DNA of 44,931 bases, taken from Syntrophaceae bacterium (GTDB lineage Bacteria > Desulfobacterota > SM23-61). The stretch is taken from positions 1 through 44,931 of the forward strand of contig JACAEW010000034.1 in the NCBI GenBank assembly GCA_013388675.1, given 5' to 3'. The notes beneath the pieces are model-generated. The model worked only from the letters and a program-made list of their open reading frames with translations, had not been told where the DNA came from and made no database searches. This document shows, piece by piece, positions 1 to 7,379 of this stretch (the first letter of the stretch is position 1; each line of letters begins with the position of its first letter). The position numbers and the translations under genes are program-made.

Positions 1-12
1 AGAATGAAATTA

Positions 13-366
13 GGGTCTTCTCCCAATCGAGTGGGTGCTTGAGGAAGGTTTTGAGCTTCCCGGGTCTACCCCTGCCGGAAGAGAGTTGGCCGGGCCCAGG
101 GCGGCATCCCGCCCGGGGCAGGACATCCTGAGGCAGCGGTTCTTCCATCGGGGCGCGTCGGAAACGAATGGGGTTGTCGCAGTTTAAGCTGGTATTTAGT
201 TTGAGGCGAAGGGTTCGGGGACCGGTGCCTTGCGGAAGCCGGGCCAGCGTTCCGGAACCCCGGATTTTTCCCGCCGAGGCTGTCCCGCCCCGGGCGGGAT
301 GCCCCCCTGGGCCTGGGCGAGGGAGTCGTTTTATCCCTTTTTACCCACTCGATTGGGAGAAGACCC
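13..366. repeat. Large imperfect palindromic element with 24-bp perfect terminal inverted repeats
   Basis: Positions 13-36 and 343-366 are perfect reverse complements over 24 bp (left arm begins GGGTCTTCTCCC, right arm ends GGGAGAAGACCC). Inside them, 104-119 and 287-302 form a second perfect 16-bp inverted pair (GCATCCCGCCCGGGGC on the left). That pair extends with a few mismatches to about 92-119 and 287-314. The whole segment therefore folds back on itself with small indels. No credible protein is encoded: the short ORFs here lie in low-complexity Pro/Arg/Gly frames. The shape is that of a MITE-like or dispersed palindromic repeat, but I see no clear target-site duplication. Confidence 0.75.
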
Positions 367-396
367 AAAATATTTTTTCCAAAGACTTAAACGCTA

Positions 397-426
397 TTGA
401 CATTTTCCCAGTTTTTGTCCTATAAA
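397..426 (+). promoter_or_regulatory. Predicted sigma70 promoter for the PAS protein gene at 520
   Basis: TTGACA at 397-402 and TATAAA at 421-426 are separated by 18 bp. This places a transcript start near 433 and leaves a leader of about 85 nt before the start codon at 520. Confidence 0.7.
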
Positions 427-519
427 AAACCTCAACAATATGCAAATCAAAAAATAGTCAAATCTTCATATTAGACTGCGAGGGATGATCCATTTCCAAT
501 CCCCGCAGGGGAGGCTCTT

Positions 520-1968
520 ATGCAAAACCAAAATGAAGGCATGGAAAAACTTTTGACCATCGAAAAAACCCTCATGAAAGAGCTGAATGAACTGCAGCGG
601 GGGTTTGCCGAATTGAAGGAACTTGAGGCCAAGAACCAAAAATTCATCGAAACCTTAAGGGAAAGTGAAAAAAGATATAAGATTTTCCTCGGAAGTATCC
701 CCCTAAGATTATTCGTGATTGATAAAAACTTGCAATATACCTATTGCAGCCAAACCTATGCCCAGGATTTAAAAATCAAGCCGGAAGAAATTGTGGGGAG
801 GACCGATCACGATCTTTTCCCCAAGGAGTTGGCCGAAAAATACACGGCCGATAACGAGCGGATTATGGAGACGGGCAATGCAGAGAGTTTTGAAGATGGG
901 TATGTAATCGGAACAAGAGACCATACGGTTCAGATGAATAAGACCCCGATTCGAGATGAAAAAGAGAACATCCTTGGACTCCTGGGGATTTTTTGGGACA
1001 TTTCGGAACAGAAGCGAAAGCAAGAAGAATTGGAGAAGCGCGGGGCAGATTTGGAAGAACTCCTGGCCCTTCGAACGGCTGAGCTCCATAAGACCAACGA
1101 GCGCTTCCAAGAAGAAGAGAGTAAACGCAAGGAGATAGAGACCCGCCTCCGTTTGACGGAGGAGGAATACAATACCCTTTTTGAAAACGCGGAGAGTGGC
1201 TTAGCGATGATTGATGAAGATGATATGACCATCATCAAGGTGAACAAGATTTTTGAGAAAATTTTCGGAATTTCCCGGGAAGAAGTGGAGGATCAAAAAA
1301 AGTTGATAAAATTCATCCCGGAAGAAGACCAAGAAAGAGTGCAAGACATTTATTCCGCCCGGAGAACACGGGCAGATGCCTTGCCCAAGGGGCAAGAATA
1401 TTGGTTTATCGACAAGCAAGGAAATCGGAAGGACATCTCCCTGACGATGGCTTTGCTTCCGGAGGCAAAAAAGGTTGCCGTTTCCCTGCTCGACCTTACG
1501 GAACGGAATCAATTGAAGGGAAATCTCCGGAGCTTGGAAGAAAAGTACCGCGGATTCGTTGAAAATTCCATGGTAGGAATTGCTGTGATCCAAGATGGGG
1601 AGTTCAAATTTATCAACCCCCAAGGCATCGAGATGTTCGGGCGTTCACCAGAAGAATTCCCATCCCGGAGAGCGTCGGAATTCATCCATCCTGACGACCG
1701 AGAGAGGTTTGAACTTCAGGTGAAAAGAATAAACGACGGCGGCCCCCCCCAACTTCTTTCTCTCAAAATCTCCGAAAAAAACGGAAATCAAAAATGGCTG
1801 GAAAATCGAATCTCCTTGATTCATTGGGAAGGAAGACCAGCGAGTCTCCATCTTATGACCGATATCACGGATCGGAAAAAAGCCCTGGACGACTTATTTC
1901 ACTCCGTCGAACCGTTTTTGATGCTGGCCAAGGCGACCCAAAAGGTAATGTCGATCGCGAAAGAATGA
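520..1968 (+). CDS. Triple-PAS domain sensor protein without an output domain
   Basis: A 482-residue soluble protein. Residues 1-50 are a charged coiled coil. Three PAS/PAC units follow at about 50-165, 213-330 and 340-455, with a coiled-coil linker at about 162-212. The first PAS carries the DHDLFP motif and ends in a typical PAC strand (GIFWDISEQ); the third ends in MTDITDRKK. No histidine kinase, GGDEF, HTH or receiver domain follows, and the protein stops about 25 residues after the last PAC. There are no membrane segments, so it is probably a cytosolic ligand- or redox-sensing adaptor acting through partners. The start is supported by a GGGGAGG Shine-Dalgarno sequence just upstream and by the promoter at 397-426. 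A related two-PAS protein sits at 42508. The PAS call is firm; the ligand and partner are unknown. Confidence 0.88.
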   Translation: MQNQNEGMEKLLTIEKTLMKELNELQRGFAELKELEAKNQKFIETLRESEKRYKIFLGSIPLRLFVIDKNLQYTYCSQTYAQDLKIKPEEIVGRTDHDLFPKELAEKYTADNERIMETGNAESFEDGYVIGTRDHTVQMNKTPIRDEKENILGLLGIFWDISEQKRKQEELEKRGADLEELLALRTAELHKTNERFQEEESKRKEIETRLRLTEEEYNTLFENAESGLAMIDEDDMTIIKVNKIFEKIFGISREEVEDQKKLIKFIPEEDQERVQDIYSARRTRADALPKGQEYWFIDKQGNRKDISLTMALLPEAKKVAVSLLDLTERNQLKGNLRSLEEKYRGFVENSMVGIAVIQDGEFKFINPQGIEMFGRSPEEFPSRRASEFIHPDDRERFELQVKRINDGGPPQLLSLKISEKNGNQKWLENRISLIHWEGRPASLHLMTDITDRKKALDDLFHSVEPFLMLAKATQKVMSIAKE

Positions 1969-2164
1969 CCGGCCTTTGGACAGAAGGTTGGGGCTTTTTC
2001 CAACCCTGCCCTCTTCCTGCAAACGTCCCTCTGCGCGGGGCCAAGACCCAATCGCCGTCGAAGGGAGAATTCTTTAGAGAAAACAATCGGCCAAACCTGA
2101 ATCCGTACGGGGGATTTAATGCCCCCGGGAGGGGCTATGGATCGTCGCTCACTCCTGTCCGTGA

Positions 2165-2375
2165 CTGTTGAAGACCGGTTTTTCGCCACCCCTCATTCCG
2201 AGACCCCACCCGGTACCAGATGGGAAAGGTGATGAGGGGGGCCTCGGGATTTTCGAGGAGAATCACCTTCAGCCCCTTGGAAAGGGTGGTTTCAAATACC
2301 GGCTCCGCCAAGCCGGCCTTGACTCTTATTTTGCTGTTCGCCTTTTGTCTCCCGCCATGGAGAAAATAAGCGCTT
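2165..2375 (-). pseudogene. Remnant of an M16 zinc peptidase N-terminal region
   Basis: Read on the minus strand from about 2359 to 2168, one frame gives PVFETTLSKGLKVILLEN, a short stretch, then FPIWYRVGSRNE and KTGL. This matches the start of M16 (pitrilysin/processing-peptidase) proteins, which begin with an NGLKV-type strand followed by VGSxxE and GxAHxxEH. The reading breaks right after KTGL, so the HxxEH zinc motif is gone. There is no start codon in frame, and the ATG frame at about 2357 stops after ten codons. This is the only coding-like signal in the 507-bp gap 1969-2475. It is assigned from recalled family consensus, not from an alignment. Confidence 0.55.
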
Positions 2376-2475
2376 TATAATTTTCCTACGAATCTCCCCC
2401 ATTTCCCAAAGCCCTTTTTGAGGGGCGATTGCAGGAATCTGCAACCGGGGCTAAAATGCATCCGGGAGGGAAAAA

Positions 2476-3630
2476 ATGTTCAATCGAAGGGAATTCATGA
2501 AACGAACCGGGGACGGAATGATTTTGCTGGGGGGGTTATCGTTCCTCCCCTCTTGCGGGGGAATCAAACGGGCTGACCTGGCGGAAGAAATCGGTTCTGC
2601 CGAACCGCTAAAAGGGCTCGGCAGAGAAGAAATGGAAATTCTTCATCTGGCCTCGCTGGCGCCGAGCGGCCACAACACTCAACCCTGGACCGTAAAAGTG
2701 GTTGAGCCCGGGCATTGGGTCATCGGGTCCGAGGAGAAACGCTGGCTGCCGGCCGTGGACCCCGAAAACCGGGAGTTGTTCCTCTCCATCGGCGCTTTCC
2801 TGGAAAACCTGTTGATCGCCGCGGGATCTTTCGGTTACCGGGCGGGAATGGAAATCCTTGCCAGGAATCCGAAAGACAGAGAAATCGCCAATCTGCGGTT
2901 GAAAAAAGGAAAAATGGAGCCTTTTCCCCTGGAGAAGATGAGGAAAAGGCGCACGGTCCGAAGCAATCTCCTTCCCGGAGAAATCAAGGGGGAGGATTTG
3001 AAGTTCGTCACCCGCCACGAACTCCGGCCTTTTCTGTCCATGCCCCTCTCCGGCGGCCACAGCTTTTACTTCCCCCAAAACTCCCCCCAAGGGAAATACC
3101 TCCGGGAAGGGACCGTCGAGGCCAATCGCAAGCAGGCCTTTCGCCACCCCGCCCAGGAGGAGCTGGCCAACTGGATCCGCTGGTCCAACCGGGATGCCGA
3201 GAATCATCGCAACGGCTTGACCCCGGAGAGCATGGAAATCGGGGGATTCGCCGGATGGTACGTGCGGAATTTCTATGACCGTCACTCCGTTCTGAGCAAG
3301 AGCTTTCACGACCAGACCGTTGACCTGGCCGCCAAACAGGCCAAATCGGGAGCCGGGTGGCTGGTCGTCACCAGCCCGGATTCCAGCATTCCCACCTTGC
3401 TCGAATACGGAAGGGTTTTCGAGAACATGCTCCTGAAAATCCGGGAAAGGAAAATCGCCGTGCATCCGATGACCCAGATGCTGGAGGAAGAGCCCTGGAA
3501 GAAACAGACGGCCAAGGAATTGGGTTTAACCGGCGAGGTGCAGTGGATCCTGCGGATCGGTTACTTGAAGTCCTACCCCGACCCGGTAAGCCTGCGGATG
3601 CCGGTTTCAAGGTTTGTTCAGGGATCATGA
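2476..3630 (+). CDS. Exported nitroreductase-like protein (Tat signal, possible lipoprotein)
   Basis: A 384-residue protein. The N-terminus has a twin-arginine signal (RREFMKR, residues 4-10), a hydrophobic stretch and a Cys in LPSCGG near residue 27 that could serve as a lipobox, so the mature protein is probably exported folded and perhaps lipid-anchored. The body starts with LHLASLAPSGHNTQPW, the phosphate/FMN-binding opening of nitroreductase-fold proteins. It is followed by a long divergent region like the Acg-type nitroreductase-like proteins. Substrate and electron donor are unknown; Acg-like members may sequester flavin instead of reducing nitro compounds. GGGAGGG lies just upstream of the ATG at 2476. 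It stands alone and converges on the minus-strand gene at 3658. Family is likely, function uncertain. Confidence 0.8.
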   Translation: MFNRREFMKRTGDGMILLGGLSFLPSCGGIKRADLAEEIGSAEPLKGLGREEMEILHLASLAPSGHNTQPWTVKVVEPGHWVIGSEEKRWLPAVDPENRELFLSIGAFLENLLIAAGSFGYRAGMEILARNPKDREIANLRLKKGKMEPFPLEKMRKRRTVRSNLLPGEIKGEDLKFVTRHELRPFLSMPLSGGHSFYFPQNSPQGKYLREGTVEANRKQAFRHPAQEELANWIRWSNRDAENHRNGLTPESMEIGGFAGWYVRNFYDRHSVLSKSFHDQTVDLAAKQAKSGAGWLVVTSPDSSIPTLLEYGRVFENMLLKIRERKIAVHPMTQMLEEEPWKKQTAKELGLTGEVQWILRIGYLKSYPDPVSLRMPVSRFVQGS

Positions 3631-3657
3631 GGTTCCTTGCCAGGAGGATCCGCTTGT

Positions 3658-4629
3658 TCATCCGTCGGAGGGCAATGAGCCTTCGGAATGATTGACTCTT
3701 TTTCCCATGGACCTCATAATTTCTTCGGCTTCGGCCACGATGCAATCGAGCAGCTCCTTGCAGGAGGGGATGTCGTCGATCAAACCGCAAGCCTGGCTGA
3801 AGGCCATGGACCCCCAATCCAGGTCCCCTTCCACGTAAGCTTTTCGAATCCGCCCGACTCCGTATTGCATCATTTCCCAGGGATCGACTTTGGCCTTGGC
3901 CATTTCCATAATTCTCTTGGCGAAGTCGTTCTTGATGACCCGGCAGCGCACTCCGGTGAGGTTGTCGGTTACGACCGTATCTTCCTCCGTTTTGTCGATC
4001 AGATATCTTTTCACGTGCTCGGGGACGGGGGCTTCCTTGGTTACGATAAACCGGCTTCCCATGGAGATGCCTTCGGCACCGAGGGTCAGGGCGGCGGCCA
4101 ATCCCCGCCCGTTGCCGATTCCCCCAGCGGCGATGACGGGGATTTTCAACCGACTGGCCACCAACGGGGTCAGGACCATGGTGGCGATATGCCCCGTGTG
4201 TCCTCCCCCCTCGGTGCCCTGCACGATGACCGCATCGGCCCCATCCTGCTCGGCCCGCAGGGCATGTTTCAAGGAGCCCATGGTGGGAAGGGCGATCATC
4301 TGGTAGGGCCTCACCCGCTCGATAATCCGCTTTGGATTTCCCCGGCCGTAACTCGCCACCGGGACTCTTTCTTCGAGGATTACATCCAGGAGCTGGTCCA
4401 CGATGGGATTATCGGGCATGAAATTGACCCCGAAGGGCTTGTCGGTCAGGTCTTTGATCTGGCGGATGTTGTCCCGGAGCTGGTCCGGGGTCATAAAGGC
4501 CGCCCCCAGGATTCCCAGCCCGCCGGCATTCGAAACCCCGGCCACCAAAGGGGGGAAAGATACCCAGGACATCGCCCCCTGAATGATCGGATATTTAATT
4601 CCCAGAAGTTCCGTGATTCTAGTCTTCAT
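3658..4629 (-). CDS. FMN-dependent FabK / nitronate monooxygenase family oxidoreductase
   Basis: A 323-residue TIM-barrel flavoprotein of the 2-nitropropane dioxygenase/enoyl-ACP reductase II family. Visible motifs are the N-terminal YPIIQGAMSW, SNAGGLGILG, DKPFGVNFM, the FMN/catalytic segment EGGGHTG (the His aligns with the active-site His of this family) and the phosphate-binding IPVIAAGGIGNGRG followed by GAEGISMGSRF. The N-terminus and overall layout resemble FabK closely, so it could be an enoyl-ACP reductase II, a nitronate monooxygenase or a related anaerobic flavin reductase. Sequence alone does not separate these. AAGGA lies 7 nt upstream of the start at 4629. The long leader (about 350 nt if the TTGACA at 5018-5023 on this strand is used) contains the paired hairpins at 4786-4846. 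Confidence 0.85.
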   Translation of the reverse strand: MKTRITELLGIKYPIIQGAMSWVSFPPLVAGVSNAGGLGILGAAFMTPDQLRDNIRQIKDLTDKPFGVNFMPDNPIVDQLLDVILEERVPVASYGRGNPKRIIERVRPYQMIALPTMGSLKHALRAEQDGADAVIVQGTEGGGHTGHIATMVLTPLVASRLKIPVIAAGGIGNGRGLAAALTLGAEGISMGSRFIVTKEAPVPEHVKRYLIDKTEEDTVVTDNLTGVRCRVIKNDFAKRIMEMAKAKVDPWEMMQYGVGRIRKAYVEGDLDWGSMAFSQACGLIDDIPSCKELLDCIVAEAEEIMRSMGKRVNHSEGSLPSDG

Positions 4630-4679
4630 TCCATTTCCTTACGACAAGAAGAAATGCTGGATGCCAAAGACCCGATGCT

Positions 4680-4743
4680 GGATGCCGGATTCTGGATGTG
4701 TGATCCAGGAACCGGCTATTTCCGTGTCCAGAATCCGCCATCC
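4680..4743. repeat. 17-bp inverted repeat with interlocked second repeat
   Basis: 4680-4696 and 4727-4743 are inverted repeats with one mismatch; the core GGATTCTGGA / TCCAGAATCC is perfect. A second pair, TGATCCA at 4701-4707 and TGGATCA at 4752-4758, interlocks with it. A tandem GATGCTGGATGCC-like unit occurs twice just upstream, at 4655-4686. The segment looks like a dispersed noncoding repeat in the leader of the FabK-like gene. Confidence 0.6.
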
Positions 4744-4785
4744 GTCATCTTGGATCAGGTTTTTCATCAGAGGAATATAACGAAA

Positions 4786-4866
4786 AGGCCGTGAGGTTTC
4801 TCCCCACGGCCTCTCTATCACTCGGCCGTGGGTGATTCCCACGGCCTGAATGATTCTATTTTTTTT
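4786..4866. terminator. Paired alternative hairpins with T-runs on both sides (attenuator-like or bidirectional terminator)
   Basis: Hairpin A pairs AGGCCGTG (4786-4793) with CACGGCCT (4805-4812). Hairpin B pairs GGCCGTGGG (4824-4832) with CCCACGGCC (4838-4846) around a 5-nt loop. On the plus strand hairpin B is followed by a run of eight T at 4859-4866. On the minus strand hairpin A is followed by TTTT. The inner arms (CCCACGGCC at 4803-4811 and GGCCGTGGG) can also pair perfectly with each other, so the two structures are mutually exclusive. It lies between divergent genes, where an ordinary terminator is not expected. Confidence 0.6.
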
Positions 4867-5101
4867 GCTTTCGGATCAAGCGGAACGTTCAGGCAGTGGG
4901 TAGGGCCTAAGGACGAGGCCCAACAGCGGTTGACCGAGTACCCAGAGCTGAATGCAAACTTGATCCATGAAATTTCCCCCCCTGCTATGACTTATATTAA
5001 AGCCCGGCTTTCCAGTTTGTCAAGAGCTTGTTTCCGCCCAAATCGGTCTTTCCTTTTCTCTTTTCCCCACCGGAGCAAAAATGACCGGCCGAATCGGCTC
5101 A

Positions 5102-5130
5102 TTGACCTTTCTCTCCGTACAGGGTTTAAT
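5102..5130 (+). promoter_or_regulatory. Predicted promoter for the hydrogenase maturation genes
   Basis: TTGACC at 5102-5107 and TTTAAT at 5125-5130 with a 17-bp spacer. The predicted start near 5137 is about 70 nt before the first gene and downstream of the hairpins at 4786-4866. Confidence 0.5.
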
Positions 5131-5208
5131 AAGAAAGAAAACAAACAAAGCGTTCGAAGCAAGCAGCAAGCGAGGAACTCTTTCCTTCGTGGGGATCGAC
5201 CTTTCGTG

Positions 5209-5727
5209 ATGGCTAAAATCGCCTTGATCGGCCTGGGAAACATCCTAATGAGGGATGAGGGGGTGGGAGTCCGGGCGGTGGAGGCGCTGAGGAAAAAATA
5301 CGATTTCCCCGAAGAAGTTCGTCTCCTCGACGGCGGGACCCTGGGACTCGACCTCCTCCATTTGATCGAAGGAATGGATAGAGTTCTTTTTGTGGATGCG
5401 GTAGACTTAAAGAGGAATCCGGGTACCATCGCGGTCATCGAGGATGAAGACCTTCCTTCTTTTCTGGAGCCCAAATTGTCGCTGCATCATGTGGGTCTTT
5501 CCGATCTTCTCTTCGCTTCCAGTCTTCTGGGAACCCGGCCGGCCGAAATCGCCTTGGTTGGAATCCAGCCCGAGACCATGGAAATCGGGCTGGAATTATC
5601 TATGACGGTCATGGAGCGCTTCGAAAAATTATTGACGGTCATCGTTGAAAAACTCCGGGAATGGGGTTTGGAAGTCAAGGAGAGAGAGGGTAAGGAGTCT
5701 GCGTATGTGCCTGGCCATCCCATCTGA
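5209..5727 (+). CDS. [NiFe]-hydrogenase maturation endopeptidase (HyaD/HupD/HycI type)
   Basis: A 172-residue cytosolic protease that removes the C-terminal peptide of a [NiFe]-hydrogenase large subunit after nickel insertion. The N-terminus IALIGLGNILMRDEGVGV is the family signature. The likely nickel-sensing ligands are E17, D63 (in FVDAVD) and H93/H94 (in LHHVG), spaced as in HybD. The open frame extends upstream to 4828, but the N-terminal family signature begins at the ATG at 5209, so that start is used. The last 23 nt overlap hypC. No hydrogenase subunit gene is in the window, so its substrate is encoded elsewhere. Confidence 0.9.
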   Translation: MAKIALIGLGNILMRDEGVGVRAVEALRKKYDFPEEVRLLDGGTLGLDLLHLIEGMDRVLFVDAVDLKRNPGTIAVIEDEDLPSFLEPKLSLHHVGLSDLLFASSLLGTRPAEIALVGIQPETMEIGLELSMTVMERFEKLLTVIVEKLREWGLEVKEREGKESAYVPGHPI

Positions 5728-5932
5728 AATTGTTGCCATCAAAGACAATATGGCTACCATCGACCTGGGGGGAGTCCGCCGGGAGGTGAGCCTTCTTCTT
5801 CTTCCCGAGGAGGCTTCTGTGGGAGAATATGTCCTGGTTCACGCCGGCTTCGCCATCCAAAAAATCGACAAGGAAGCGGCCGAAGAGACCCTGAAGCTGT
5901 TCGAGGAAATCGCCGAAAAACAAGATGCCTAA
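5705..5932 (+). CDS. hypC: Hydrogenase assembly chaperone HypC/HupF
   Basis: A 75-residue protein starting MCLAIPSEIV. The second-position Cys is the residue HypC uses to carry the Fe(CN)2CO group with HypD and to bind the hydrogenase large-subunit precursor. The OB-fold segment (IDLGGVRREVSL, then VGEYVLVHAGFAI) is complete and the length is normal for the family. The start at 5705 overlaps the end of the protease gene, implying coupled translation. It lies between the protease gene and hypA. Confidence 0.95.
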   Translation: MCLAIPSEIVAIKDNMATIDLGGVRREVSLLLLPEEASVGEYVLVHAGFAIQKIDKEAAEETLKLFEEIAEKQDA

Positions 5933-5937
5933 CCCAG

Positions 5938-5997
5938 AGCGCATGGAGCGTAACGCTAAGTCTTCCGGGCCATGCTCTATGCGCTTTGCGTTTTTTT
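5938..5997 (+). terminator. Stem-loop with T-run between hypC and hypA
   Basis: AGCGCATGGAGC (5938-5949) pairs with GCTCTATGCGCT (5974-5985) with one mismatch around a 24-nt loop, and seven T follow at 5991-5997. It could partly terminate transcription after hypC or act as an mRNA-stability hairpin, since hypA appears to be in the same transcription unit. Confidence 0.5.
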
Positions 5998-6013
5998 CGG
6001 AAGCGGCGCGCCT

Positions 6014-6358
6014 ATGCACGAAGTCTCCATCGCCCTCAATCTCCTGGACATCATCGAAAAGAAGTGCCGGGAGGAAGGATATCAGAAAGTCGAATCGGTA
6101 AAGGTCAGGGTGGGAAAGGCCTCGAGCGTTCAGCCCGAGGCTTTTTCGTTTGCCTTCGAAATCGTTAAAAAGGATACCCGGGCCCAGAATGCCCGGTTCA
6201 TCATCGACCCGATTCCTCTGGGCGGAACTTGCTTGGCCTGCGGAAACCGCTTCGAAACGGAAGAAGCCTACATCCTGGAATGCCCCTCCTGCGGTTCCCT
6301 TCGCCTCCAGGTCACCCAGGGATACGAGCTGGAAATCGTGGAGCTGGAGGTGGAATAG
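6014..6358 (+). CDS. hypA: Hydrogenase nickel incorporation protein HypA
   Basis: A 114-residue metallochaperone that delivers nickel, with HypB, to the hydrogenase large subunit. The N-terminal MHE motif holds the Ni ligand His2. The structural zinc site is C73-x2-C76 and C90-x2-C93. Length and motif order are typical. The open frame runs upstream to 5972, but the conserved MHEVSIALN start at 6014 is clearly right. It is 81 nt after hypC, across a stem-loop. No hypB, hypD, hypE or hypF is present here, so the maturation set is split in this genome. Confidence 0.95.
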   Translation: MHEVSIALNLLDIIEKKCREEGYQKVESVKVRVGKASSVQPEAFSFAFEIVKKDTRAQNARFIIDPIPLGGTCLACGNRFETEEAYILECPSCGSLRLQVTQGYELEIVELEVE

Positions 6359-6387
6359 GGCGCAGACTTGCGTCCCCTTTTATTTTT
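6358..6387 (+). terminator. Probable terminator after hypA
   Basis: GGGCGCA (6358-6364) pairs with TGCGTCCC (6369-6376) around a 4-nt loop, with one bulge. A T-rich stretch (TTTTATTTTTT) follows. It lies in the 21-nt gap between convergent genes and runs into the stop codon of the enoyl-CoA hydratase-like gene. Confidence 0.45.
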
Positions 6388-7264
6388 TGGCCTTTGACTT
6401 CGGGCCGAAGGGCTCGGGCAAAAATTTTCCGTCCCGCTCTTCCAGGAATCCTTTCATCCCCCTTTCTTTCTGCGCGTCGAACATGGCCTGGCGCTCCGGG
6501 CCGTGGGAGCAGTGGGCCAGCGTGGAATAAGGCGCGCATACCTCCATGGCCGCTCCGATGCCGTAGGCCATGTAGCCGGAGAGGATGAGCCGCTTCATAA
6601 TGCGGACGGAATGGGGGGGAACCCGGGCGATCCTTTCGGCCAGGGCCATGACCGTGGGCATGAGCTTCTCCCTGGGAAGGCACTCGTTCACCAGCCCGAT
6701 CCTCTCGGCCTCTTTCCCGTCGAAATGATCGCCCGTGTACAGGTAACGGGCGGCCCGGTGCCATCCGGCCAGGGCGGGGATTAAAAAGGTGCTGTTGGCG
6801 TTGTGCCGCACCTCCGGCTGGCCGAAGACGGCATCGTCCGAGCAGTAGCACATGTCGCAGGCCATGGCGAGCCACATCCCGCCCCCCATGCAGTAACCGT
6901 GGACGGCGGCGATCACCGGCTTTTTCAGGCGCCACAGGGCCAGCTGGCGGTTCTGCACATTTTCGTAATCATGCACCTGAACGACTCCCAAGAACTCGCC
7001 GATGCTCCCGTAAATGGCCGGGTCGGTCAGGCTTCCCTTCCTTCCGGGAAATGCTCCCATGGCATACCCCGAGCTGAAAGCCCGCCCCGCGCCGCAGATC
7101 ACCATGCAAAAAACCTCCGGATCATCGTCTCCTTCCTGCAGCGATCCATGAAGCTCCCTCTCCAGGTCGGGGTTCAGGGCATTCAGCGTATCCGGCTGGT
7201 TCAGGGTGACCTTCAAAACCCCCTTTCCTTTCTCGCAAACAATCAGCCTGTAGTCGTAAGCCAT
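6380..7264 (-). CDS. Enoyl-CoA hydratase/isomerase (crotonase) family protein
   Basis: A 294-residue crotonase-fold protein. It has the N-terminal VLKVTLNQPDTLNALN, the oxyanion-hole segments CGAGRAFSSGY and AVHGYCMGGGMWLAMACD, and FGQPEV carrying the first catalytic Glu position. The usual second Glu segment (PELG-GxxPGxGGTQRL in true hydratases) is replaced by HNANSTFLIPALAGWHRAARYL. It may therefore not be a standard hydratase and could be an isomerase, hydrolase or lyase on an acyl-CoA. The start at 7264 (MAYDYRLIV) is preferred to the longer frame because AGGAGAGG precedes it. It is the last gene of the minus-strand operon, 115 nt after the TRAP small permease, and a weak GGGGT/ACCCC hairpin lies in that gap. 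Substrate unknown. Confidence 0.85.
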   Translation of the reverse strand: MAYDYRLIVCEKGKGVLKVTLNQPDTLNALNPDLERELHGSLQEGDDDPEVFCMVICGAGRAFSSGYAMGAFPGRKGSLTDPAIYGSIGEFLGVVQVHDYENVQNRQLALWRLKKPVIAAVHGYCMGGGMWLAMACDMCYCSDDAVFGQPEVRHNANSTFLIPALAGWHRAARYLYTGDHFDGKEAERIGLVNECLPREKLMPTVMALAERIARVPPHSVRIMKRLILSGYMAYGIGAAMEVCAPYSTLAHCSHGPERQAMFDAQKERGMKGFLEERDGKFLPEPFGPKSKAKK

Positions 7265-7379
7265 GATCCTCTCCTTTCCGGTCTGGTCTTGGAATTCCGG
7301 GCAGCTTTTTCTTGTCGACGCCATATAGGATTTTCAGGAAAGAATAAAGAGCTTTTTAACGCGGGGGGGTCGGAACCCC

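Noticed and set aside
66..425. Overlapping short ORFs at the window start
   Set aside because: They lie within the palindromic element and have Pro/Arg/Gly-rich translations.
4655..4760. Possible CRISPR-like tandem repeat
   Set aside because: Only two short direct units with no regular spacers; better explained by inverted repeats.
3688..4794. 368-codon plus-strand ORF opposite the FabK-like gene
   Set aside because: Complementary-frame artefact of a high-GC gene; no domain, and the opposite strand is clearly coding.
4828..5208. N-terminal extension of the hydrogenase protease frame
   Set aside because: The family begins at the ATG at 5209; the upstream part crosses the hairpin and promoter and has no similarity to the family.
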